The position numbers and the translations under genes were made by a program. From the NCBI RefSeq assembly GCF_029910095.1, contig NZ_CP094526.1, forward strand, positions 7,254,001 to 7,318,000: 64,000 nt of DNA, given 5' to 3'. Positions within the stretch are counted from its first letter, which is position 1; each line of letters opens with the position of its first letter. This DNA comes from Bradyrhizobium sp. ISRA464. GTDB lineage: Bacteria; Pseudomonadota; Alphaproteobacteria; Rhizobiales; Xanthobacteraceae. This document shows, piece after piece, positions 8,717 to 17,804 of the stretch. The notes below the pieces were generated by a model. The model saw only the letters and a program-made list of their open reading frames with translations, had not been told where the DNA came from and did no database searches.

Positions 8717-10828
8717 TCAGCTCGCGAATCCCAGCGCCTCGGCTCGCGCGGCGTGGGCCGTCGGGCTGGCGGCTACACGGTTGACGACAACCGCCATGGA
8801 CACGCTGCCGAATTTTGATAGGCCAGCTTGTGCCTTGCGTATGGCGGCTGCATTGGCCGCGCCGTCGCGAACCACCAGGATGACCAGGTCGGCATAGGCA
8901 GCCAGCGCCGCCACATCCGGCTGCGCGACAAAGGACGACGCGTCGACGATGATGAGGCCGAAATCGGCACGAATATCGTCCGGCGGCAACGGCCGGCTCT
9001 TCATACTGCCGTTCAGGAGCTCTTCGACGGAGCGAAGGTCCGACTTGACGATGCCGGATGCTTGCGTCACAGGCGTCGCATCGGTGGGCTTCGGTTCCAT
9101 CTCGATCAGGACGCTCAGCGTTCCGTTCTTGATGGCAGACCGGTTGAGCGATCGTGCCACCGTGCTGCCGCCGGCACTGGCGTCCGCGGACATCACAAGC
9201 GCGACCTTGCCGTGCGGCCCCGGAAGCTGCTCGATGTTCTCGATCAAGCGTTGCAGATGCGGACTGAGATCGGGTTCGCCCGTCGTGGAGATCGGCGTCT
9301 GCCAGACGCTCTTGATGGAGCCCGGCGACGACACGTTGGGAATCCGGACCAGAACCGGCGGCTCCGGCGGCAACTCGGTTTGCAGCGAGGGAGCATCCGC
9401 ACCGCGGGTTCCCGGAACGGGTTTCGCCGGGAGCAGCTTCAGGCCAGGCGCGGCGACGATGGCCGTCGCGATCAGCAGCGAGGCAATCGCGAGCGCGGCG
9501 ATCAGCAGGGGCAGCGGCGGAAGCGTCGAGCGCACCGGCGCTGTGGCAGGCGAAGCGATCTTGGTCTGAGAGTTCTGCAGCAGGCGCTGCTCGTCGGTCG
9601 TCTTGTACCGCGACAGGAACTGCTCGTAGATGTTTTTGTTGGCGTCCGCGTCACGCTGCAACTCCTGCAACCTGACGAGCGCCTGACCGTCGACCAGGAT
9701 CTGCGATTCGACCGCTTTCAGCTGGTCTTCAAGGCCCTTCTGCTGGTCGCGCTGGGCCTCATATTCCGACTTTGCAGTCTCGATGTTCTTCTTCCGCTCG
9801 ATCTCGATCCGCCGGTTGAGGTCGTTCAACTGGCCGTACGACATGACGAGGTCGGGGTGACGGTCACCGAGCACCGCACGCTTCTGCGCAATCTGATCGT
9901 TGAGCGCCGAGCACTGCGCCCGCAGCGCGGCCAGGAGGTCCTGCTTGACCGGCCCATCGACATTCGCCTTCAGGTCGCGTTGCACCTGCTCGTAGCGCGC
10001 CTTGGCCTCCTCGGTGCGCGCACGTGCGGCGGCAACCTGCTGCGTGAGATCGGTAACGCGCAATTGCTGGGTCGTTGAATCCCTGCCGGCATTCACGATC
10101 CGGTGCTCGAGCTTGAACGCGGCGACGGCATCCTCCGACGCCCTCAAGCGGTCGCTCAGCGTCTTCAGCCGGCTCTTGAGCCAGTCGGCCGCCTCGTCGG
10201 TGGCCACGACGCGGGTCCCGCGCTGATTGGCAACGAAGGCCTCGGCCACGGCGTTGGCGTAGTATGCGGCGCGCTGCGCATTGTTGGACGTGAACTTGAT
10301 GGCGATGACGTAAGTGAGCCCACGACGGGAAATGTCGAGCCGGCTGCGAAACTTGTCGAGCAGACGGGTGGGGTCGCTCTTGCCGCCGGCAATGTCTTCG
10401 TCGTCCGCGACCTTGAGCTCGATCAGCGGCCGCAGGAAGCCGTCGGATTTCGCAATCTCGACCAAGCTCTGAAGCGCTGCGGCATCCTGGCCGATCCCCG
10501 GCAGCACGTCCTGATCGGTGGTCACGCGCTGCTCACGCGGGTCGACGACAACCAGTGCAGTTGCCGCATAGCGAGCCGGAATAAGCAGCAGGAGGATGGT
10601 ACCGATCGCGAAGATGACCGACGCGAGCGTCAATATGCGTCGACCGTTTTCGCGCAGGAAGGAAATTGTACCTGCAAGAGTCAGCACACCCTTGGGGGCT
10701 TCCCCCACAGGCTTGCGGGCCGGTACACCAGTCTCCCACGACGCTGCGGGATCCGTTGGATCGGACCGTCTCGGGCCTTGGCGGCTACCGAACATCATGG
10801 GTTCTGACTCAAGTTCACTGGCATTCAC
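8717..10828 (-). CDS. ExoP/Wzc-like polysaccharide co-polymerase with degenerate kinase domain
   Basis: This is a chain-length and export co-polymerase of the inner membrane. Order of parts: cytoplasmic N-terminus, first membrane helix about residues 65-83, a Wzz-type periplasmic domain, a long coiled coil (about 210-410), a second helix (about 436-460), and a P-loop-like domain from about 540 to the end. The last part resembles bacterial tyrosine autokinases, but the Walker A position reads SADASAGGSTVARSL, without the GKS/T lysine. Walker A' is LIEMEP instead of an LIDxD-type motif, and no terminal tyrosine cluster is present. Nucleotide binding is therefore doubtful. The start is GTG at 10828 or ATG at 10798; neither has a strong ribosome binding site. 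It is divergent from the GT4 gene. Confidence 0.85.
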   Translation of the reverse strand: MNASELESEPMMFGSRQGPRRSDPTDPAASWETGVPARKPVGEAPKGVLTLAGTISFLRENGRRILTLASVIFAIGTILLLLIPARYAATALVVVDPREQRVTTDQDVLPGIGQDAAALQSLVEIAKSDGFLRPLIELKVADDEDIAGGKSDPTRLLDKFRSRLDISRRGLTYVIAIKFTSNNAQRAAYYANAVAEAFVANQRGTRVVATDEAADWLKSRLKTLSDRLRASEDAVAAFKLEHRIVNAGRDSTTQQLRVTDLTQQVAAARARTEEAKARYEQVQRDLKANVDGPVKQDLLAALRAQCSALNDQIAQKRAVLGDRHPDLVMSYGQLNDLNRRIEIERKKNIETAKSEYEAQRDQQKGLEDQLKAVESQILVDGQALVRLQELQRDADANKNIYEQFLSRYKTTDEQRLLQNSQTKIASPATAPVRSTLPPLPLLIAALAIASLLIATAIVAAPGLKLLPAKPVPGTRGADAPSLQTELPPEPPVLVRIPNVSSPGSIKSVWQTPISTTGEPDLSPHLQRLIENIEQLPGPHGKVALVMSADASAGGSTVARSLNRSAIKNGTLSVLIEMEPKPTDATPVTQASGIVKSDLRSVEELLNGSMKSRPLPPDDIRADFGLIIVDASSFVAQPDVAALAAYADLVILVVRDGAANAAAIRKAQAGLSKFGSVSMAVVVNRVAASPTAHAARAEALGFAS

Positions 10829-10889
10829 TGCTCAGCGGCCTGCCTTAAGTAGATATCTATGGTTAATCGACAGTTACCTCTAGTTGCAC

Positions 10890-10916
10890 GGCCGTAACCG
10901 ATGCATGGCCGTAACC
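10890..10916. promoter_or_regulatory. 17-bp-period direct repeats in divergent promoter region
   Basis: GGCCGTAACC occurs at 10890-10899 and again at 10907-10916. The pair lies between the leftward ExoP-like gene and the rightward GT4 gene. It is a candidate activator or repressor site controlling both arms. No known consensus is assigned. Confidence 0.35.
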
Positions 10917-11098
10917 AATTAGTTAACGCGCTGCCTGTACCTTGCCGCCAACACAATGGAATCTCGCTTCGCCAGCAAGTCCGTAAAATGTGCAGTAACC
11001 TCAACACGCGTTGCTCGACGTACGAACGTGTCTCGCGTGATAAGGATGCGCATAAAAATGAGGGAGACGAATCCACTCCCTCAACGGCTGAGGAATCC

Positions 11099-12316
11099 GT
11101 GCTCCACTTTAAGCCAAGCCCAGACCTGCGCGAGGCGCCGCTCCAATCGTCATCCGCATCACGCGATCGGCCAAGCACGATCCAGCCGAAGCAGCGCGTC
11201 ATCCTGATGCAGACTCAGGCGGAGAACGCCGGCGCTCAGGAGATCTCGAGACTGCTTGGCAACGGCCTGACCGCGCGCGGCTATGAAGTCTACAATCTGT
11301 TCTTCTTCCGCAAATCGGATTCCTTCGACGAGCCGCCCAATACGCTTTACTGCGCTGCGAGCCGCCCGGGAAATCCAGCCGCGCTGCTCAGGATGCTGTG
11401 GACGCTCGCCGGTCATATCAGAACCATCAAGCCCGATGTCGTCCTGACCTTCCAGCATTTCGGCAACGTCATCGGCGCAGGCGTATCGCGCCTCGTCAGC
11501 CGCGCCCCCGTTATCGCCAACCAGGTGTCCTCGGCAATGTCGATGAGCTGGCCGGTTCGTGCCGCCGACATCGTCATGGGCAGCGTCGGATTCTTCACGT
11601 GCATCACGCTGAACTCGCGGGACATGGAGCGCGAGTACGCGCGCTACCCGGCTCCCTATCGGTCGCGCATGAAACACGTCCCGCACGGTTTCGACGACAA
11701 ATCTCGCGGTCTGCCAAGAAAGATTGCGCGGCAACAGTTCAAGCTGCCGCCGGATTGCATCCTGCTCGGGTGCGCCGCCAGGCTGCACCCGCACAAGCGG
11801 CTTGATGCGGCAATACGTCTGCTCGCCGGCGAACTGTCGTGGCACCTTGCGCTCGCCGGGCAAGGTGCGGATAAGGAACGGCTAAGGGGTTTGGCCGACG
11901 AGCTGAAAGTAAGCGACAGATTGCACTTCATCGGCGAGATTGCGCCACAGCAGATGGCGGACTTTCTGGCCTGCCTCGACGTGTTCGTGTTCCCCTCGCA
12001 AGCCGAAACCTTCGGACTCGCCGCCGTCGAGGCCGCGAGCGCGGGCATTCCTTGCGTCGTAAATGACCTTCCTGTCCTGCGCGAAGTGCTGTCGTTCGAC
12101 CGCAAGCCCGCTGCCATTTTCGTTGATGCTGGAAACCAGGCCGAGTTGTGGGCCGCCGTTTCCAGGATCCTGGTGGACAGCACCCTGAGCGCAGAGCTGC
12201 GACAATGCGCCAAGGGCCTGAAGTCGCGCTATTCGCTAGATATCATGGTCGACGAATACGTCCACATTCTCGACGAAGCCATTGAAACGGGCGTACATCA
12301 GGTGGGCCGGACATGA
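11099..12316 (+). CDS. GT4 family glycosyltransferase
   Basis: This is a retaining GT-B glycosyltransferase that adds a sugar from a nucleotide-sugar donor during repeat-unit assembly. The N-terminal Rossmann half contains AENAGAQEISRLLGNGL. The C-terminal half contains GCAARLHPHKRLDAAI, LALAGQGADKERL, LHFIGE, and the donor-binding motif FPSQAETFGLAAVEAASAGIP. The GTG at 11099 was chosen because GAGGA lies about 5 nt upstream, giving 405 residues; the frame is open to 10901, but that part lacks family similarity. The stop overlaps the next start by four bases (ATGA), indicating translational coupling. Confidence 0.85.
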   Translation: MLHFKPSPDLREAPLQSSSASRDRPSTIQPKQRVILMQTQAENAGAQEISRLLGNGLTARGYEVYNLFFFRKSDSFDEPPNTLYCAASRPGNPAALLRMLWTLAGHIRTIKPDVVLTFQHFGNVIGAGVSRLVSRAPVIANQVSSAMSMSWPVRAADIVMGSVGFFTCITLNSRDMEREYARYPAPYRSRMKHVPHGFDDKSRGLPRKIARQQFKLPPDCILLGCAARLHPHKRLDAAIRLLAGELSWHLALAGQGADKERLRGLADELKVSDRLHFIGEIAPQQMADFLACLDVFVFPSQAETFGLAAVEAASAGIPCVVNDLPVLREVLSFDRKPAAIFVDAGNQAELWAAVSRILVDSTLSAELRQCAKGLKSRYSLDIMVDEYVHILDEAIETGVHQVGRT

Positions 12317-13878
12317 TCATCGAGTTTCGCTGCGAAAGGGAGCATGCACGGCTGTGGATGTGCCGCGAGATGCTACCCGTCAACGGACAGGACGTCCCGG
12401 TGCAGATCGCGTGGATCGCGACGGCGCAGCCTCGGCCCGCCGGCCTGGAAGCGCTGTTCGATCTCGAGCGCATGGTGTTGCGCAAGGGCAAGGCGGGCGG
12501 CGCCGACAGATTGAAGGCAATCCCCGAACAGTCGCGCGCTTCATTGGGCAAGGCCGACGTGGTGGTCGACTTCACGACTGCGAAACGGAATCCGGACTGT
12601 TCTGCCCGGCTCTATCTTCGTCCGCGATTCAACGGCGTGGCGGGAGAGAACGCCGCGCTCGCGGCCGTGCTCGCCGGTGATCTGCCGGTGATCGAAATCG
12701 TCAATGAGCTCGACGGTACGGTGATGGACCGCGGCCATCCTTCCGGCGAAATCGCAACCGGCTTGAGCGGTGCGCTTGAAACGGTCATGGCACGAACCCT
12801 GACGATGCTGACGGCAATTCTGTCCGGAGCCACACGGCTGGTGCCGCAGCTGTCCGCTTCGACCAGCGGACGCACGCCGCAAAATGCCACCGCCTATGTC
12901 GCACGCGGCCTGGCTGCTTCGATTGCCAAGGAGATCTATCGCCTGTGCTGCTACGCGCCGCATTGGCATGTCGGCTGGCGCTTCGTCGAAAACGCGGATG
13001 TCTGGCACACCGGCGATCTATCCGGGCCGACCTGGAACGTGCTGAGGGATCCCGGGCATCGCTTCTTCGCCGATCCTTTCCCGGTCAAATGGCAGGGACG
13101 AACATTCGTCTTCTTCGAAGACCTCGACCACCGGGTCGGCAAGGGCATCATTTCCGCCGTCGAGTTCGACGGCAAGGGGCCGGTCGCAAACGTCGTGCCC
13201 GTGCTGGAAGAGCCATGGCATCTGTCCTACCCGTTCCTGATCGAAGACAATGGCGAGCTATGGATGATCCCGGAAAGCACCGAGCATCAGGACGTCCCGC
13301 TGTACAGGTGCATTCGGTTTCCCGACAAGTGGGAGCGTCACGGCACGCTGCTCTCCGGGCTTGAGCTCGCCGATGTGACCATCACGCGCCACAACGGCCT
13401 CTATTATCTGTTCGGGGCCTGGCGCGACGGCACCGGCGGATATTCCGATACATTGGCGATCTACTATGCCGAGCAGTTGTTCGGCCCCTGGTTGCCTCAC
13501 GCCAACAATCCGGTCTTGATGGATCGCGCGAGTGTCCGACCGGCCGGAAACTTCGTGAACATCAATGGCCGGCTGTGGCGGCCGGTGCAGGATTGCACCA
13601 ACGGATATGGCGGGGCGCTCGGTCTTGCGGAGGTGCTCGAGCTGTCGCCGACGACCTATAGGCAGGCCGTTCGTCACTCGCTCAAGCCCGGTCCGGCATG
13701 GACCGGGCGAAAGCTGCACACGCTCAACCGGTGCGGCCAGCTCGAGGTGATCGACGGGTCGCGGGTTCAACCGAAGACCACGGTTTTGCTGCGCGGATTG
13801 CTGTCCGCGGCCCGCACGTCCCTGTCGGAATGGCATAGCGCGGCAGGAGCGAAACCTGTCGCAAGGCGGGTCCAATAG
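12313..13878 (+). CDS. beta-propeller protein related to the GIPC glucosaminyltransferase N-terminal domain
   Basis: The 521-residue product has two parts. The first about 200 residues are unassigned but predicted cytoplasmic. The second, from about 215, contains repeated Trp-rich blades: PTWNVLRDPGHRFFADPFPV, FVFFEDL, HLSYPFLIEDNGELWMIPES, LYYLFGAWRDG and RPAGNFVNINGRLWRPVQDC. This resembles the five-bladed, GH43-like domain called glucosamine inositolphosphorylceramide transferase N-terminal in domain databases; bacterial copies often sit in polysaccharide loci beside glycosyltransferases. The role may be sugar transfer or substrate presentation. It overlaps the GT4 gene by four bases. Family recognition is from memory of motifs. 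Confidence 0.65.
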   Translation: MIIEFRCEREHARLWMCREMLPVNGQDVPVQIAWIATAQPRPAGLEALFDLERMVLRKGKAGGADRLKAIPEQSRASLGKADVVVDFTTAKRNPDCSARLYLRPRFNGVAGENAALAAVLAGDLPVIEIVNELDGTVMDRGHPSGEIATGLSGALETVMARTLTMLTAILSGATRLVPQLSASTSGRTPQNATAYVARGLAASIAKEIYRLCCYAPHWHVGWRFVENADVWHTGDLSGPTWNVLRDPGHRFFADPFPVKWQGRTFVFFEDLDHRVGKGIISAVEFDGKGPVANVVPVLEEPWHLSYPFLIEDNGELWMIPESTEHQDVPLYRCIRFPDKWERHGTLLSGLELADVTITRHNGLYYLFGAWRDGTGGYSDTLAIYYAEQLFGPWLPHANNPVLMDRASVRPAGNFVNINGRLWRPVQDCTNGYGGALGLAEVLELSPTTYRQAVRHSLKPGPAWTGRKLHTLNRCGQLEVIDGSRVQPKTTVLLRGLLSAARTSLSEWHSAAGAKPVARRVQ

Positions 13879-13927
13879 CGCGCCTGCGACCTTTTTCGTC
13901 GCGGATCGGGCTCCGAGGCGCTTACGG

Positions 13928-14794
13928 CTATTTCCCGATCTCAACTGTCGCCGATCGGCCGGACACCAACGCAACATTGTCCGGAATGTGGTCCAGCACG
14001 ATGCGCACCGGCACGCGCTGCGCAAGCCGAACCCAACTGAAGGTCGGATTGACGTTTGCCAGCAGGTTCGCACCTTCCGCCCGGTCGCGATCCTCGATAC
14101 CCGCCGCGATGCTCTCGACGTGCCCGGTCAGCCGGGTCGGATCGCCCATCAGCCGTATCCGTGCCTTGTCGCCGACGTGGAGGCGCGCGAGCTTGGTCTC
14201 CTCGAAATAGCCCTCCACATGCAGCGTATCTGTGTCGACGAGCGCCATCACGCCCTTGCCGGCGGTGACGTAGGCACCGGGCCTGAGATCCATGTTGGAG
14301 ATCGTGCCGTTCACTGACGCGTGCACCTCGCTGCGGTCGAGGTTGAGCTGTGCCACCGCGCGATCGGCGACGGCCTGATCATAGGCTGCTTTCGCCTGGA
14401 GCTGAGCGGCCAGAACCTGCTCCTGCTTCTGCTGCGACACAGCGTCGGTGGTCAGCGCGCTGTAGCGCTTCAGGTCGGCGTTCGCCTGATCCAGCGTGGC
14501 GCGATGGCCGGCGACCGCGGCATCGGCCTGCTGCAGCGCCAGGGCGAAGCGTTCGCGATCGATCCGGAACAGGACATCGCCGCGACGAACTTTCTGATTG
14601 TCCTTGACCAGCACATCGGTGACGAAGCCGGATACGTCGGGTGCAACCTGAATGACGTCGGCGCGAACCCGGCCGTCACGCGTCCATGGAGATTCCATGT
14701 AGTAGACCCATAGCGCCCGGCCGACGGCGAGCGCCGCGACGACGGCGATAAGTGTCAACGCAACGCGGCCAAGCCAGGTGAGATTCCCCTTCAT
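13928..14794 (-). CDS. aaeA: HlyD/AaeA-like membrane fusion protein
   Basis: This is a periplasmic adaptor subunit anchored by one N-terminal helix (VALTLIAVVAALAVGRALWVYY). It has a biotinyl-lipoyl-like segment (APDVSGFVTDVLVKDNQKVRRGD), a short helical hairpin and a beta-barrel half (GAYVTAGKGVMALVDT). At 288 residues it matches AaeA/EmrA-type adaptors of aromatic carboxylic acid efflux. Its start overlaps the stop of the DUF1656 gene by four bases, and the order marR, FUSC, DUF1656, HlyD is the classic aae arrangement. The operon ends here, facing the polysaccharide cluster. Confidence 0.85.
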   Translation of the reverse strand: MKGNLTWLGRVALTLIAVVAALAVGRALWVYYMESPWTRDGRVRADVIQVAPDVSGFVTDVLVKDNQKVRRGDVLFRIDRERFALALQQADAAVAGHRATLDQANADLKRYSALTTDAVSQQKQEQVLAAQLQAKAAYDQAVADRAVAQLNLDRSEVHASVNGTISNMDLRPGAYVTAGKGVMALVDTDTLHVEGYFEETKLARLHVGDKARIRLMGDPTRLTGHVESIAAGIEDRDRAEGANLLANVNPTFSWVRLAQRVPVRIVLDHIPDNVALVSGRSATVEIGK

Positions 14795-14997
14795 GGCAAA
14801 AACTCCGAAAGATAGACGACGACGCCCAGCAGGCAGACGTAGAGGGCAAAATTGAACAGCGCGCGGTGCCAGACCAGCCGGTCAAGGCCGAAGCGCTGCA
14901 TGATCCGGCTGACGATAGCGCTCAGCGCATAGGCCACGATCAGCCAAAGCAGCAGCGCCGGAACCAGGACGCCGTAGATGTCGAGCTCATATCTCAT
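14791..14997 (-). CDS. aaeX: DUF1656 small membrane protein (AaeX-like)
   Basis: This is a 68-residue protein with two hydrophobic segments, beginning MRYELDIYGVLVPALLLWL, the hallmark start of DUF1656/AaeX. It overlaps both neighbours by four bases, so all three efflux genes are translationally coupled. AaeX proteins accompany AaeA and AaeB; their mechanistic role is poorly defined. Confidence 0.85.
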   Translation of the reverse strand: MRYELDIYGVLVPALLLWLIVAYALSAIVSRIMQRFGLDRLVWHRALFNFALYVCLLGVVVYLSEFLP

Positions 14998-17045
14998 GCC
15001 GCAAAACTCTCTTCGGGCCGCGGCTGGTACGCCGGCGCATTCGGAAACAGGCCGCGACGGATGCCGACGAGGCCGAGCAATGCATCATCCCGCGCGCTGT
15101 CATTGGGGTCCTTGACGACCTCGGCCAGCGCTGCATCGATGCGTGACAGCAGTTCGAGACGCACTGCACCTCCCGCATGACGACGAAAGACGGCCGCGAG
15201 ATCGTCGAGCATGTCGTCGATAACGCGCACGGTCGATGCGGCCAGGCCGTAGCGGGCACGTCGCAGGTCGATAATGTTGAGTCCGATGCGAAGCTGGACC
15301 AGGCTGTCGGCATCGCGGCGGTCGCTCTCCGAGATGAAGGCAATGCGCTGCACCAGCAATCCAAGCCGATGCAGCATCAGGCCGGCGAACTGCGCGCGAT
15401 CACCGCGGCCGCGGCGCTCGGCGGCGACCGCGAGCGTCTGCCAGCTCGATAGCATCAGGCGCTTGGCGACCCACTCAGCGCCGACGCCGCGTGCGATCCG
15501 CGTCACGACTTCGGCAACAACAACGCCGACGAAGAAGGCGACGGCGGAATTGGCATAGGTTGCAAAATCCGCACTGTAGGTCGATTGCAGCGCGAGCAGC
15601 GTCGCGGTGTTGGCGGCGAGCGCCATGCCGGTCGGCGCGGTCGCGGGCCGCGCGATCAGAAAACCGTACAGCAGGAAGGTCGGCGCCAATGCGACGATCA
15701 AGACCTCGATATGAGAAATTCCAGGCACCAGCGCGAATTGATAGATCGCGACGACGACGATCGCGACCAGCGACCACAGACCGAAGGCCCGGATGCCGCG
15801 CGCGGGCTCGTCATGCGCGGCGAAGAAGGAGCAGGCGACGGCTGCCATCATAGGCGCGGAAGCTCCGTCCGCCCAGCCGGTCGCGATCCACAGGCCGCAG
15901 CAGATCAGGACGGCTACCGCCGCACCTGCGGCCGACCACAGCGCCATGCCGTGATCGCGATGACGAACCGGCGCAGCGCCCGACTCGGGGCGGAACGCCA
16001 GCGCAATGGTGGAGACATCCCTGCCGGCCGCGATCGCATCGCCCACCGCGCGGCAGTCGGCCGAGATGTCGACAAGCTCGCACAACCGCAACAGCAGGCT
16101 GATCGTGATGATGCGCTCCCGAGGCGCGACGCCGTCGAGCGCGGACTGCCGCTCCGCAATCGCAGCACGGATCCGCTCCCCGGATTGCCGCAAACGATCC
16201 TCGTTCACGATCCATTCGCCGAGATCGCCGAGCAGTTGCCTCAGCTCCGGCTGCCTTTGCAGCGCGCCCTCGCCCAGTGCGGCAAGTCGATCTTCGATCG
16301 AGGTAATCACCGGCAACAGCATCAGCATGCGCAACCGGACCTCACTGAGGCCGCGCACGGCACCGGCGGCGGCCAGCCGGTCATAGGCGAGATGAGTGGC
16401 CAGTGTGTCGATCTCGACGATATCGGTGGCAAGGCGAAGGCGCTGGACCCGGTGCGTCTCGCTGGTCCCGTGTTGAAGCAGCACGTCGCGGGACAGGCGG
16501 CGCGCATCCGACAGCCAGCTCCTGACGCGGCCGCCAACGGCCGGCGCGACGCTGCGAGGAAACACCACTGTTGACACCACGCTGGCACAGATGATGCCAA
16601 GCGATATCTCCTCGAGCCTCGCCACCGCGATATCGAAGATGTTTCCCGGCTCGGCCACGGACGGAAAGCCGATCAGCGCGACGGTATACCCGGCCAGCAT
16701 GAAGACGTAGCTGCGCGGCGTTCCGTCGAGTAGCGACAGGTAAAGGCAAAGCCCGACCCAGAGCGCAATCGCGAGGCACAGCAGCTCCGGCGCATTGATC
16801 AGGTTCGGCACCATCGCAACCGTCACGGTCGCGCCGATCAGCGTCCCCATCACGCGGAAGAATGCCTTGGAGCTTGTCGCGCCGGCCAGCGGTTGCGAGG
16901 TGATGTAGACAGTTGCCATCGCCCAATAGGGTCGCGGCAGATCCAGCGCCAACGCGACCACGAGCGCCAGGATCGACGCAGCGAACGTCTTCAAAGCGAA
17001 AATGAGGTCCGCGTGGCGGACCAGAAACGGCTCTTCCGCGCGCAT
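14994..17045 (-). CDS. aaeB: FUSC family aromatic acid efflux protein (AaeB-like)
   Basis: This is an inner-membrane efflux protein of 683 residues from the fusaric acid resistance (FUSC) family. It has two clusters of about five to six hydrophobic segments, one in the first 200 residues (including YWAMATVYITSQPLAGATSS) and one around 370-520, each followed by a long cytoplasmic helical region, as in AaeB. It probably exports aromatic acids with the HlyD-type subunit encoded downstream. The ATG at 17045 lies only 2 bp from the marR stop, so regulator and pump are co-transcribed. Confidence 0.88.
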   Translation of the reverse strand: MRAEEPFLVRHADLIFALKTFAASILALVVALALDLPRPYWAMATVYITSQPLAGATSSKAFFRVMGTLIGATVTVAMVPNLINAPELLCLAIALWVGLCLYLSLLDGTPRSYVFMLAGYTVALIGFPSVAEPGNIFDIAVARLEEISLGIICASVVSTVVFPRSVAPAVGGRVRSWLSDARRLSRDVLLQHGTSETHRVQRLRLATDIVEIDTLATHLAYDRLAAAGAVRGLSEVRLRMLMLLPVITSIEDRLAALGEGALQRQPELRQLLGDLGEWIVNEDRLRQSGERIRAAIAERQSALDGVAPRERIITISLLLRLCELVDISADCRAVGDAIAAGRDVSTIALAFRPESGAAPVRHRDHGMALWSAAGAAVAVLICCGLWIATGWADGASAPMMAAVACSFFAAHDEPARGIRAFGLWSLVAIVVVAIYQFALVPGISHIEVLIVALAPTFLLYGFLIARPATAPTGMALAANTATLLALQSTYSADFATYANSAVAFFVGVVVAEVVTRIARGVGAEWVAKRLMLSSWQTLAVAAERRGRGDRAQFAGLMLHRLGLLVQRIAFISESDRRDADSLVQLRIGLNIIDLRRARYGLAASTVRVIDDMLDDLAAVFRRHAGGAVRLELLSRIDAALAEVVKDPNDSARDDALLGLVGIRRGLFPNAPAYQPRPEESFAA

Positions 17046-17047
17046 GA

Positions 17048-17521
17048 CTATTTCGCCTCTGGAGCAGCCTTCGGTTCCTGCAGGCGGCTGGCACGCTGCT
17101 CGATGCGCTGGAGCATCTCGAACGTTATCGCAAGTTCGTCGCTGCCGATATCCTTCAGCAGACTGGCCCGCACGCGGCGCAAGATCCGGTTGGTCTCCTC
17201 GACTTTCGCCTCTCCGGCCGCGGTGAGATGCAGCGTTTTGGCGCGCCGGTCGGTCGGGTCCTCGCGGCGCTCCACGAGCCCTTCGGTCTGCAGCAGATCG
17301 ATCAGCCGCACCAGCGAAGGCCCTTCGATCCCGAGCTCATCGGCCAGTACGCCCTGACGGACGTTTTCCCCTTGTCGCGACAGCACCAGCAGGGGAATCG
17401 CGGTCGCGTAGGACAGGCCGTGATCCGACAGCACCTGGTCCGACTCGCGGCGCCAGATGCGTGCAAGCCTCGTGATCAGGCGGCCGATTTCGGCGTGGAT
17501 ATGCGCTTGCGATGGAGCCAT
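17048..17521 (-). CDS. MarR family transcriptional regulator
   Basis: The 157-residue winged-helix regulator is the first gene of the efflux operon. The DNA-binding region reads RQGVLADELGIEGPSLVRLI, and the wing contains DPTDRRAKTLHLTAAG, both standard MarR signatures. It probably represses its own operon until an aromatic ligand binds. The paired repeats just upstream of its start are candidate operators. Confidence 0.9.
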   Translation of the reverse strand: MAPSQAHIHAEIGRLITRLARIWRRESDQVLSDHGLSYATAIPLLVLSRQGENVRQGVLADELGIEGPSLVRLIDLLQTEGLVERREDPTDRRAKTLHLTAAGEAKVEETNRILRRVRASLLKDIGSDELAITFEMLQRIEQRASRLQEPKAAPEAK

Positions 17522-17540
17522 GCAAATTAGATAGGATACG

Positions 17541-17567
17541 AACTATTAGGCTGCAACTATATAGGCT
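17541..17567. promoter_or_regulatory. candidate MarR operator (near-identical tandem motifs)
   Basis: AACTATTAGGCT at 17541-17552 is followed by AACTATATAGGCT at 17555-17567; the second contains the palindrome CTATATAG. They lie 20-46 bp upstream of the MarR start, where a promoter and autoregulatory site are expected. The ligand and true operator are untested. Confidence 0.45.
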
Positions 17568-17804
17568 AAGACATTTCGGGGGATCACGAAAAAGCGAATG
17601 GCTGCGCAGGAGGGCGCGGGCCTGACGGCAGCGGCACGCGAGGAACTTTCCGGCGAAGGCAGCCCGGCGCTCGCGGATTTATGTCCCAGTGCTGCTCCTG
17701 ACGCCCCTCGCAACTTGTCAAGGACTGGCTGTCGGCTGCCACAGCCGCTATCTGGAAAGCGAGAGGCCGGCGTAGGCGCGTGCCTTGTGCAGGGAGTTCC
17801 AGGT

